A program made the translations under genes and the position numbers. From Nymphaea colorata (taxonomy: Eukaryota > Streptophyta > Magnoliopsida > Nymphaeales > Nymphaeaceae), in assembly GCF_008831285.2 (NCBI RefSeq), contig NC_045147.1:124001-188000 (forward strand): a stretch of DNA of 64,000 bases, written 5' to 3'. Within the stretch, counting starts at the first letter, position 1. Each line of letters starts with the position of its first letter. The notes beneath the pieces were generated by a model, which saw nothing but the letters and a program-made list of their open reading frames with translations, was not told the DNA's origin and did not search any database. Below are positions 26,201-38,200 of the stretch, piece after piece.

Positions 26201-29200
26201 TGGAAAGATACAAAGCTCGGTTGGTTGCTAAGGGCTACACGCAAACTTACGGGGTTGATTTCTTCGAGACTTTTTCTCCTGTTGCTTGGTTGGGGACCAT
26301 TCGTCTTATCATCTCAATGGTTGTACACCATGACTGGTACATGTATCAGCTTGATGTCAAAAATGCATTTCTGTACGGTGATCTCGATGAGACCGTCTAT
26401 ATGCAACAACCACCAGGGTTTGAACGACAGGGGGAGTGTGGAAAAGTGTACAAACTGAAGAAAGCTATTTATGGACTCAAGCAGAGTTCTCGTGCGTGGT
26501 TTCATAAGTTCTTTGAGGTAGTCTCAAAGTGTGGCTTTGCGAGATCCCCTCTTGATCATTCTCTATTTATCAAGAAGAATTCCAGGGGTATGACCGTTCT
26601 AGTGGTTTATGTTGATGATATTATCCTGACAGGTGACTCCGATCAAGAAATTTCTGATACAAAGTTGTTTCTTGAAAAACACTTTGTGACGAAAGATCTT
26701 GGTCAACTACGATATTTCTTGGGAATAGAGGTTGCTCGCAATAGGGAAGGTGTAGTTCTCTCTCAACGGAAGTATGTTGTTGATTTATTGCAGGACACCA
26801 GAATGTTAGGAGCTAAACCGGCTAATCTACCTATGAATCCACGCATGTATCTTCATGATGACCAATCAGAATTAGTGGATTCTCGATCATACAGATCTCT
26901 TATTGGAAAGCTCCTCTATGTTATTGTGACCAGACCAGACATTAGCTTTGCAGTGGGGAAACTAAGTCAATTTATAGAAAGACTCAGGAAAGTTCATTGG
27001 GATGTTGCTTTAATGATGGTCAAATATCTGAAATCGTTTCCTGGCAAAGGACTTTTGTTCACAAAAGGCAAGACCCTGGAAGTAGAAGCTTATGGTGTTG
27101 CTGACTATGCTGGCTCAGTCGAAGAAAGGAAATTTACCACAGGATTCTCTGTATTTGTGAGAGACAGACAACCTTATATCCTGGAGAAGCAAAAAGCAAG
27201 GTGTGGTGTCAAGATCTAGTGCAGAATCTAAATACAGAGCTATGGCTCAAACTGCTACTGAAATGACTTGAGCTAAATCCATGCTATCTAGCCTAAGTGT
27301 CGATTCCACTTCCCATGAACATGTATTGTGACAATCGAGCAGCCACATACATTGCAAACAATCTAGTTTTTCATAAGAGAACTAAACATATTGAAGTAGA
27401 CTGCCATTACATTCGGGATCTCGCTCAAGGAGGGACCATAACCACTATTCATGTATCATCAGATGATCAAGCTGCAGATGTCTTCACTAAAGCTCTTCCT
27501 ATTGGTGATTTTTCTAGATGTTGTGATAAGCTGAGCATGATTAATATGTATGCTCCGGCTTGAGGGAGAGTGTTGAATTAGAAAAGTTTATGTTTCTAGG
27601 TGGTTCTTTGCAATATTTAATAGTTAGGAGGTCTCTTTAAACATTCCTTTATTTTTGGTTGATGTACTTTGTAAGCCTCTCTTCAACCCTAATCTCTTTA
27701 TAATGGAGATTAGGGTTAGTAAATTAATTAACGATTCTCTCTCTAAGGCTGCCGGCTGTAACAGATGTCACCGTTGCTCCGGAAATTGGAGACGCCCCTC
27801 CTTTGAAAAGTGGCTAAAGAGCATAAATTAGCTTTGGTTGAAGAGCACTTACAAGTTTGTCTAGGTCAAAGTGGTTGCTTTCTTTACTTTTTTCATGTTT
27901 CTCCAATCCAACTTGTTCTTTTTGTTCAATTTCTTCAATTTAGGACATCTAGGTTTAATATGTCATTCTTAAGGAATTCCAAGCTTCATGAGCAAAGTTA
28001 TGTTTGGCTATTTGACTCATAGTTGTAGTATCAACACAAACAAGAATCCATATAATGATTTTGTGGTGTCCTATCTTCCATTCTTTCCATTTTTTCTCAT
28101 ATTCATTCACTACTTTATCTTTTTCGATTCTATTTATTTCATCGACTTTTTCATCTATGGTTTTCATCAAGACTAATTGTGGCTCGCTTTTAGACCCATC
28201 AACAAGTCCCCACAATCTTTTACTTCTTATGAAGTGTTCCATTGTTCTTGCACATTGAATATAATTTGATGAAAAAAGTTTAGGGAGAACAATGGAAGTA
28301 GTTCTCTCATCCATGATGTGTACCTTATATAGATGTAATTGAGTTGTTGAGGCAGCACTAAGATGAAATCAGCCACAAAGTCAAGAATAAGAGAACTTGA
28401 GGCAGCACCAAAACAGCCCACGAAATCACCCACAAAATTTAACAAGATAGAAGCTTGTGACCGTACCAAATATAGCCACAAAAATCGGCGAGATATCCAA
28501 GAGAACAGCCACCAAAGATCAGCAAAAAAACAACTCCTTTTTGTACAAAACAGCAGCCTATACTTTCGTCAAATAGTTGTTGTGCTTCACAGCTACAAAT
28601 AAGCAGCAAGGACTGATTTTTCAAGACTTTGAAAATCAGCAAACGAAGAGCCAAACCATGGCTCTAATACCATGTAAACCAGGCTTCAATTTGACAATAC
28701 GAACACTTCAACAGTCATACTCTTGAAGATACCAGCTACTTCAAGAAATCACACAAGGAGAAACCTCAAACTAGAGGAGTAACACTTCTACTTAATCTCA
28801 AATAAAGTACATAACTATGCCTTAAAGGTTAACCCATACAAAGCATGGGACTCAAGTCCCTTGTTTATATAAGTAAAGAAGAAAGGGAAAAGGAGCTAGC
28901 TGTTGGGCAGCTCCAATGTCTAGATTTCTAGCCGTTGGGAGCAGCCAACAGCTAGTTCCGTTGATAAAAAATATATATATAAAAAAGACGCACAGAAAAA
29001 TAAAAGGAAAATAAATACATAAAGGCCTTTGCATACATACATATATTTATATATACAAAGCATACATCAAACTACTAAATGTTTAAGATATATGACTGCA
29101 GCCAGTGTCACAAAAAACGTGTTTTTTTTTTAAAAAAAACGTGATAAATTAAACTACTGTTTAAAACTTAAAAAAACGTTTTTTAAAAAAAAAACATTAA

Positions 29201-32200
29201 AAACGAAAAAATACGTTTTTGCGTTTTTAATGTGTTTTTTTACTTTTTTTATTTTTAATGCCAAACATTTTTTTTTTTTCATTTTCTATTTTTTATTTGT
29301 TGCAAATCTACTTATTTTTTGATGTTTGTGTTATTAGTTTCTCACCTATTTTATTTTTCTCCCATTTTTAGTTTTTGTAAATTTTAAAAAATTTACCGTA
29401 TTTTGCTCGTATTTTTTCCGTTTTTTTTCAAGCTCACCGTATTATCCCCGAGAAAAACGTCGCCGTTTAAAACCTGAAACGTTATTTGTGACTATGGACT
29501 GTTCGTATAAAAACATATATGCATACTTACATTAGAGCTAATCCTTAAATTTTAATAGCTTATAGTGATTAACTTCTAAAAGACTTGAATGGCACCGTCA
29601 TTCTAAAAATATTCATGAAACCGTACAATGGTTTTACTGCTTGCTTAACTTGGCCTTGCTGTATTTATTTTTGCAACACTTGAAATAGCGCAAACAGTTT
29701 GTCAAATCACAAATGGCAAACTCCAAACTCCAAGACATTGCATGCATTGGGTACTTCATAAGTTATAGTTTATATGAACTTGATCTAGGATTTGACTGGC
29801 ATGTGAGTATTTCTATTTTAAGTTTCCTCTTTTTCCTTCCACAACATCCCTTCAGTGAGGACTGGTCTCAAGCTCATGGTTAATACTTAATACTTCTCCA
29901 TCCATAGGAAGGTTCAGTGATCACATATGAAAAAAATCCTTGATTTCGTTTCACTTTTTAGTTTTTGCAAGCCATGGGGGTTGACATCATATCCATTGTT
30001 GTTAAAGTCTCACCCAGGCTCTCAGGCTTAGGTGATCGTGAAGATAGCTGGTTTTAGGTGGCCTGCTATTTGAAAATGCCTAGGCACTCAATAGCCTAAC
30101 CTTTTTCATTGACAGCCTTAACTTTTGTTTTCTTTTCCTTCCTTTTAGGACAATTTTTTTTCTCTGTTTTTGTTTAGTTTTTTAACTGTTGTTGTTGTTG
30201 CATGTGATTTTGCATTGAAACAATATGAATATGTGTTTGAATGCACATTTATAGTTATGATTACATTTTATAAACTACTATACTTTTTTGTTCTTAATAC
30301 TATTTTGAATTGTAGTAGAAGACAATTTAAAACAGTCAATATTAATATGAACTATGGTCATTAAGGATTTATGCCCCTCTTTCTTTCTTTCAAATTAAAG
30401 TAATAATTTTAGCTTTTGTCTTAGGATTTTAGTTTTCAAAATTAGAATCAGAGATTCTAGCAGTTATCATGATTTTGCATGTTTTATAACATTGACAAGC
30501 AGTGGTATTTACTTATAAGTTTTTTTGTTCTATATTACTTGTTAGCTGTTCGACTTCATTAAATTTGATCTTTCAAACTTTTGACCATGTTTATTAGTAT
30601 GTTACAAAATGTTTAATGTATTTTTTTTATTGTTATAAGTTGATAAAGGGGTTTTTCATTCAGAAATGCTCAGTTTTGTTATTAATTTTAACAACTAATG
30701 TTGCATTTTATTAGTTTCCTTTTTTGGGTTGTGGCCCTTTTAATGTGCCTAATGCTACCCAGCCTTTAGAGTTTAGACTCATTTAACTGCCTAGGCTGCA
30801 GCTGATGTGATTGTATACATGCACATACGCACACGACTCTGTATTTATTTGAATTATTTTAACAATCTTTATGTGACAATATGTAATTGTGTATTTGTTT
30901 ATAGATGTCATTATATGTAATAATTAGTGTTTCCAGTCATTAGTTTTTACAATTTTTTTCATACCACTTGAAGCACCTGGTGCACTTTAAGTGTGTCTGG
31001 TGTTCTAGGGTTTACTTGTCTCTTAGTCTCCACCTAACACTTATAACAACATAGTTATATCTAAAGTTAAAAAGTGCATACAGTGGTTCCATCTTGACAC
31101 AAAGAAACAGATATCCGACTTCTGCTCATCAGACTTATGGTTTTTTCTACAGGGATATAATGGAGATCAAAGAATCAGAGCATAGGGCTTACATGCAAGC
31201 TGAGATGTTAAAATCTGATTTAGATGAGCACAGTCTGGAGTTGCGAGTTAGAGCAGCTAATGAGGCTGAAAGTACATGTCAGCAAAGGCTGACTGCTGCT
31301 GAAGCTGAAATATCTGATCTGATGGACAAATTGGATACTTCACAGAGGTTATATTCCTTGTTACTTTATGCTTGGACAATGTATTTGTAGTTCCTAGATA
31401 CCGTATCTGAAGGTTGTTATCATTGTTAAATTTGTGGTCTCCTGCTTATTTTCTGCTGTAGATCATGCACTTGTTAGCGACCTTCCTATGGCATCTGGAA
31501 TGAACTGAAATCCTCATAGGGATGCCTTTTTTGTGTTGCCATTTGCATGCAAAGGATGAGCATCCTGAATATTCTATGTGACACAGGTGCAGCACAGAAC
31601 TTTTCGGAAAAAACTTGGGTCTGGAACTCATGATATATAAGTGTGGGTGTGGGTGTGTGTGTGAGAGAGAGAGAGAGAGGGAGAGAGAGAGAGAGAGAGG
31701 GTTAAAAGTAAAGAGAAAGCCTCTTATTGTAATAAAAGAGAATTTTAAAAGAAGTAAAAAGTTGAAGAGAAACTTTGTAAAATGAGCTTTTTTTTGTAAA
31801 TGATAACAAAAGAGATGTTTAAAACAAAAGATTTTTATAAAAATCCCAACAATAGTTGATCTCAAGCCCAGCCCTCTCACCAGCGAGCTGCAGACCTAAT
31901 TGAAATTCTCTTTTGATAACCCTCCCTACTATGCCTGTACAGAAGGTGTGGCACATGAGAGAAACAAGAATGAATATGCATCTGAAAGTTTTTTCTTCAG
32001 GACGGAAACATCAAGGAACTAAGCTTTACGCAACTTACAAGTGCAAACTGCTGGCTTTTAATGAGGCACTTGTGAGAGGGAGGGGGATGGATGGAGATTG
32101 TTCAGCAGACATTGAAATGGTTGATTTGCAGAGTATTATTTACCTAAAGTCAATAATATTAGTAAAGTTACAAATTGTCTATATTTAAGGACTGTACCTG

Positions 32201-35200
32201 CAATTTCTTGAAAACATGAATGATTTTTTTCTCCTGTTCTTGTATCCAACTGTTGCATTTGTTTCTCTTATTTGCAAGGAACCAACTTATCTATCATCTT
32301 ACCTAGAAGCATTCTTTAATGCAGACATATTTTGGAGGTTAGAGAAGCTATAAAAGTGAAGGATGAAGAGGCAGAAGCATATATTTCTGAAATTGAGGTT
32401 TTAAGAACTCTATTCTGTGGTGTTCTTTTATGTTGAAGTTTTGGATTGCTTATGCTAAATTTCTGTCTCCTTTTTATGTAGACTATCGGTCAAGCTTATG
32501 AAGATATGCAGATGCAAAACCGTCGACTTCAGCAACAGGTGGCTGAAAGAGATGATTACAATATCAAGGTATTCAGATTTTCGTCTTTCATCTATGTCAC
32601 ACAGGTATGGGTTCAGGTGTGGTGTGGATGTGGCGGTTTTCTAAAACCTTTGGTGGAGGATATATATGGGTGCGGTGATTAGAGTTCCTCACTCTATTCC
32701 ATGCAGAAAGACAAATAAAAGGAAAATAGAAAGAAGTAAAAGAAAATAAAGAGAAAGGGGAAATTAAAGAAGGAAAATTAGGGCTAAAAATTTATTAATC
32801 AGTTCAATTAATCCATCAAAGAATAAATGTTCCCTTAAATAGGCCTATCTAAGCACCTTGGATCTTGGATCCAAACAGAATATAAAAGGGCCCGAAAAGG
32901 CAAGTATAACCGTATAATTTATGAGCTTATATGAGAGAGAGATATTAAATTATTAAAAATGATACACAATAAAAGAGATTATGTATGCATATCACAAGGC
33001 AAATGGATAAATAATATATGCATATTACAAGGCCAAGAGAAGCACAGCAGACAAAGGGAAAAATGAAACCTGCCAAGCCGTAGGTTATATGACAGATTAA
33101 CAAAAAACAGTTATACACATTATGAACTTGCATATATTATATATCAAACAGTAAAGATATTGTAAACATAGCGGACACATATATATAAACATATTATAAA
33201 CAAATATATATAAGGTGGACAGCAGAGGGGGAGAGCTCAATGACTTCCAGCTCCACTTTCCGATGGCGAATGCGATGATGGCTAATGCCTGATGCTTTCA
33301 GAGATAAGACCAGTCCATTGCAAAAAAGGAATATGCCAAGCCGATCTAGGAGACTGTAGGAGAAAAATGAAGGCGATTGTGGTTCACGTCCATGGAGAGA
33401 AGGATGGTCATGAAGAGAGAGGGGGGAGTGGTTAGGGAGAGAAAGCATTGAAGAGCACCGGACGGTGGAAAGCTGCATCCTAAGCATTAGAGAGAGATAC
33501 TTGGCTCCATGCCAATTGCTGATAACTAGTTGCCGTTTATAGGAGGCAATGGGTTGAAGGGAATAAAAAGGGGGTTCACGTGGAACCTTGATCAAGCCTT
33601 TTATTTATTTATTTATTTTTACCTTTCACTTAAAATGAGGATATTTTAGACCTTGTAAGGGTTGACTACATCGACTCACCGTTGATGCAAGTTGCTTGTG
33701 CCCCTATTTTGGAATACATTAGTCCAGCATCGACTGCATCTTGAGCCACAAAGATGCTGCATTCACATTTGTACATGCACCCATGTTGCATTGGCACAGG
33801 TTATGAAGGGGACTTTCCATGCTTATTCACATTAATTTTTTTGTAGTTATTTATTTTTGTTCGTTATTGATGTATGTATTTGTTTTTGTTATATATATGC
33901 ACACTCTTGTCCTTGCACTCACGTTTTTTAAAATTGCTTTACCCCCATGTCTGCACCCACAACCATACCCATGTGACAGACTCATACGTTTAAATAGTGC
34001 CCTTTAATTACTTTGGATGTTTGATCCATAATAGAAACTCGAGAAATAAAAGGGTCCAACATTCATAAAATGGATAGACTCCAAGATCCACTCTAAATGG
34101 ATCATGCTTGTGTCAATTCCCTTAGTTGAAGAACTCGACTCCTGACGAATGAACATGTTCTGCAATCATGCTAGTGGGTTGCACTGGATGTTTCTGGTCC
34201 TTAGTTCACCTCGAGTATGTATGCAGGGGTACTTTAGCTTTTGGTGATTAGGCTGGAACAAAATCTGCCACTGAACATGTATTACCTGTGCATGCATCTT
34301 GCTGTGAGCCCAGTGCTGACAAGGCATAGCCTGACATATGACTGGTCTGGGCTTGCTGAATTTGTCCTAATGATTCTGTTGGATCACAATAAGGGCATAG
34401 GTCGGCCACGATGAAGATTGCAGAAATGTTCCAATCTTTGGGGAGCTCAAGTAAGGGTCTCTCTCTTTTTTTCTTTTTTTTTGCAAATGCTGGAGGATCT
34501 GAAAAGGACCATGTTACGAGGATTGAACTTGTTGTAGGTTCCAATAGGGAATTGTTTGCATACGCACCACACTACATCTTGAGCCATAGGGTCAATATAT
34601 AGGGAGCAGGAACAAGTGATACATCAACCACATACATCGGAGAGTGTTCATAGACAATTTGAAATTGGGATTTTGGTAGAATGATTGACCGCACTAAGTG
34701 AACCTAGCTTACGGCAACACTAAGTCCCATATTTCTGACCACGGTATGTCAAGGGTTTCCTAAAGTGCAATTGAGAACCTTGATTTGACTGTCGGTTTGA
34801 GAGGGACATGCACTAGTAACTTGTAACTTGGCTTTCAACAGTACCTATGAAGATTTAAAAAAATGACTCAAAAACTAGATATTCTGAGGTGATGCTCTGG
34901 AGAAGACTATAAATGGAGCAATATCCCAAAAATAAAAGACGCAACCAGTGAAGCATCCATGGTTTGCTTGCTTTACAAGCACACAACTATTTTGGAAAAC
35001 TGATCCTTGACTATCATAATGGAATCAAAGCTTGTATTGGACTTGGGAAGACCCATGATACAATCTATAGAAACATGGTCCCAAGGATGGTCGGTGGTAG
35101 GTAAAGGGGTGTGCAAATTATTATTTTTATGGTGACCTTTGGCCATTTGACAAACGCAATATGGATAGGCTAATAACATTTTTCATCCGCCAAGGCTAAA

Positions 35201-38200
35201 GTTTTATCATGGCCAAAATTATCAAACATAGCACCCTCATGCAATCCAAATATTGAGTGCAACTTGATTTGGAATACATAATTTGTTGCCTTTAAATAAA
35301 TAACCATTAGAACTGTGAAAAGAGAATTTGGAACAATAGATTTTGCTATACATTCCTCTTAGATCTTTCGGAATTTGGGTCAATAGGATGAGCTCCTTAT
35401 TTATAACTATCAAAACTAGTTACCTAGACAAAGTGGCCAGGAGACTATTTTCTAATCATGGCATCAACAACCTTATTAAAAGTACTATACTGATGTCTAA
35501 TTGGAAATATATTCTTGTAGTAACCTGATCCATTTAGCATGCCTAACACTGAGTTTCTTTTGCTTTTTTTTAAAAAAAAAAGAGCAGAAGGGCATGGCCA
35601 TCGTCTTTCCCTGCCCAACGCTGGACGTCTCTTCTTTTTTTTTTTACAATTTTTTAGGGCCGTCTGAGTGGACGATCCATACCCGAATGTTTGCTCAGCT
35701 AGGCCCTTGCTTATGCAGGGACACAAGGTCAAGATACCCGGGTACGTTTACATTGTCAGACACGGCTACGGTGAACGTACCTAGGTCCGTATCCATCCAA
35801 AAACAGACTCGGTCAATGTTGACCGAGTCCATTTTCGTCCAAAAGTTAGGGTTTTTTTTTCCGTATTTCCTTTAAAAAACATATAGCCTCGATAGAACTC
35901 TAACAAGGGCTCCATTTTGCTCTTCTCCACTACTATTTGTTGAGGAAGAACTCGAGCGACCTCTGGAGGAAACGATTTGGGCTAGTGTTGGCTGATTTGG
36001 GCGATATTTCTTTCGTCGACCTCCAGCGACCTTCTTGCATCAACTATTTTTCCTTTTATTGTTGTTCTTAGTAGTATTTTTGTTTTTCTTCTTTTACTTG
36101 TTCGTCATTTTTAATCTTCTTTTTGTTCTTCGAAAATCATATCGTCTGCCCTTTCTTTTTTACATTTATATGCAACCATGCTCCACAATGCCGAGCCGTT
36201 CCAATATTTTTTGTTTTCAGTGCCTAAATCCTGCATTTTCTGCATCTGAGCCATTCCAGTTTAGCATTTAGCGCTTAGATTCTAGTTCCACAATGTTGAG
36301 CTGTTCTGGATGTGAAAATTCACCTAATATTCATGTTTGACTGTCTAAGGGGCTGCTCGATCGTCCATATGTTTAAAATTTTTCATTGGTTTCTTAAATA
36401 CATTGCTGAAAGAGCCATTAATATGTATTTTATATGTTGTTTATTTGTTTATATTGAGATATATTTTCTAAGTATTTCCACTTGTTTATATATATATACA
36501 TATGTGTGTGTGTGTATATGGTCGTACCCTCGCACCTAAATTTTTTGAAAATGGTTCGTACCAGCACCCGTACCTATGTGACATAGGTATCACAATACAT
36601 TGAAAGCGTTGCCAGAATGAAAATATTGTGAAATTTTGTGAATATCTTTTTTCGAGATTTCCTAAAAAATCATTCTTTAATATTTTTAATATTTCTTGCA
36701 TTTGTCTTTTGACATTTTAATAACTATTTTAAATTCTTATGGATGTTTCTCTTGGAAAATTGGTAGAAAAAATGTGATTTCATAATTTTCCTATTTATTT
36801 TGTATATATATTAAATGTTTTCAATTCGTATGATCTTTCCAAGGAAAACAAATTTTCCAATTTATACTTGAGGTTAACCTCGCCAATAAAAACGAAAGGA
36901 TTATATTTGTGATTGTGGTTCAAATTTAAACAAATCATGCCAAATGCAAGAAAAATGAGATATGCACTATTAAAGGTCGTGGGTTATAATGCACATTCCA
37001 TCTTTGTGATTCTGTACATCGCCATAAAGTTGTAAGCATTTTCCTATGACAGCTTGTCTCGGAGAGCATGAAAGTAAAGCATGCTCAAAGCAGCCTTGTT
37101 GCTGAAAAGCAGGCTTTAGCAAAGCAACTGCAGCAAGTCAATGCATCATTGGATTTTTTGAAGATGAGAATTGCGCGTGGCGAGGAGCAGGTACTTTTCT
37201 ATCTTCAGTGGTATTATTTTGTTAAGCAATAAATTTCATTATGGTTATACCGCTTGATTCTCTGCAGATTAAAGCTTATCTTGCCCAAGCTGCCAAGGCT
37301 TCACAGGAAAATAGACATCTAGCAATGAGCGTGGAGACTGCAAAAGTGGAACAAATAGATGCTGAAAAGGAGCTAAAATGGCTGAAGACAGCTGTTGAGT
37401 CCTCAGAGAAAGATATTGAGCATAATCAGAAGAAGTTTGATGAGCTTCAAGCAGAACTAGAAAAGGAAAGGTAGGCTACGCTTGGTATTATTCTGGAAAT
37501 AGTTCTATTTGCATTTGCTTAGCTACTCAGATTCTTAATGACAGTACCCTTTAAAGCTCAAGCATTCCTCTCCATCTTGTCATGCTGTAATTATTTATTT
37601 TTGAATCGTAATGCGGTGAACTGGTATTTATTCGTCAAGCCTTTCTCATTCCCATTTTCTTCTCTTGGTCAATATAATCAGATTGGAGAACGAAAGGCTA
37701 GAGGAAGAGGTTCAGAAGCTTAGAGACAAAGTTGAACAGATGGCTTCTGAAAGCAGTGAAGCGGCAATCGAGAAACTTCAAGAAAAAATAAAGGATTACA
37801 AAGCTGTATTGAAGTGCAGTGTTTGCTATGAGAGACCGAAGGAGGTACTTGGACATAGTTCTTTTACTTTGAAAATTTTAGGTAGTCTAATTTATGCTTA
37901 ACCAGTTACCATGTGTACCTCACAGATGCAAATATTTGCCAATATCTTGAAATTTCAAAACACCAAATACCATCATTTCGAAGCCAGCTGATAATGTCGG
38001 CAAAGCAAGGCAATAATTTTAAAATGTTGTCTAAAACCGAAATATTGTGATATTATCCTAATATTTTCCTAAGGATTTCAAAAAGTTTTTCAATTCCTTT
38101 AAGTATATGATTTCTTTCTTATCCTTTCTTTGTCTATAAAAGGGAATCTAGTTGTTTCTTTACGTTTTCTGTAGAAAAACTAGAAAATCTACTGTTTCAT

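Larger units (their letters stand above)
22348..27763 (+). mobile_element. Copia-type LTR retrotransposon A (+ strand), nested in Copia B
   Basis: 5,416 bp bounded by two 193-bp LTRs and a perfect 5-bp duplication (GATGT). A primer-binding site follows the left LTR at 22,541 (TGGTACAGAGCC, the tRNA-iMet type with one base missing). A polypurine tract (TTGAGGGAGAG) precedes the right LTR. The order gag, protease, integrase, RT, RNase H is the Copia order. Stops and frameshifts make it non-autonomous at present. Confidence 0.96.
17966..29557 (-). mobile_element. Copia-type LTR retrotransposon B (minus strand), host of the nest
   Basis: Bounded by LTRs at 17,966-18,440 and 28,673-29,557 and by the 5-bp duplication GCTTA. 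On the minus strand, next to the right-hand (5') LTR, lies a tRNA-iMet-like primer site (TGGTATTAGAGCCATGG, minus strand of about 28,656-28,672). Next to the left-hand (3') LTR lies a polypurine tract (minus strand of 18,441-18,452). Coding blocks run right to left as gag, GAG-pre-integrase, integrase, RT, RNase H. Subtracting Copia A, the 895-bp hAT derivative and the LTR insertion leaves about 4.9 kb, a normal Copia size. Confidence 0.92.
17730..31152 (+). other. HUB2 intron 12 (13.4 kb, nested retrotransposons)
   Basis: Donor AAAAAG|GTACTG and acceptor TTCTACAG|GGATAT join exon 12 (phase 2) to exon 13 so that the split Arg codon is completed. About 11.6 kb is the Copia nest (17,966-29,557). 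The remaining intron is 17,730-17,965 and 29,563-31,152. Confidence 0.85.

Noticed and set aside
26192-26458. Second-frame open stretch over the Copia reverse transcriptase
   Set aside because: Shadow frame of the real RT block.
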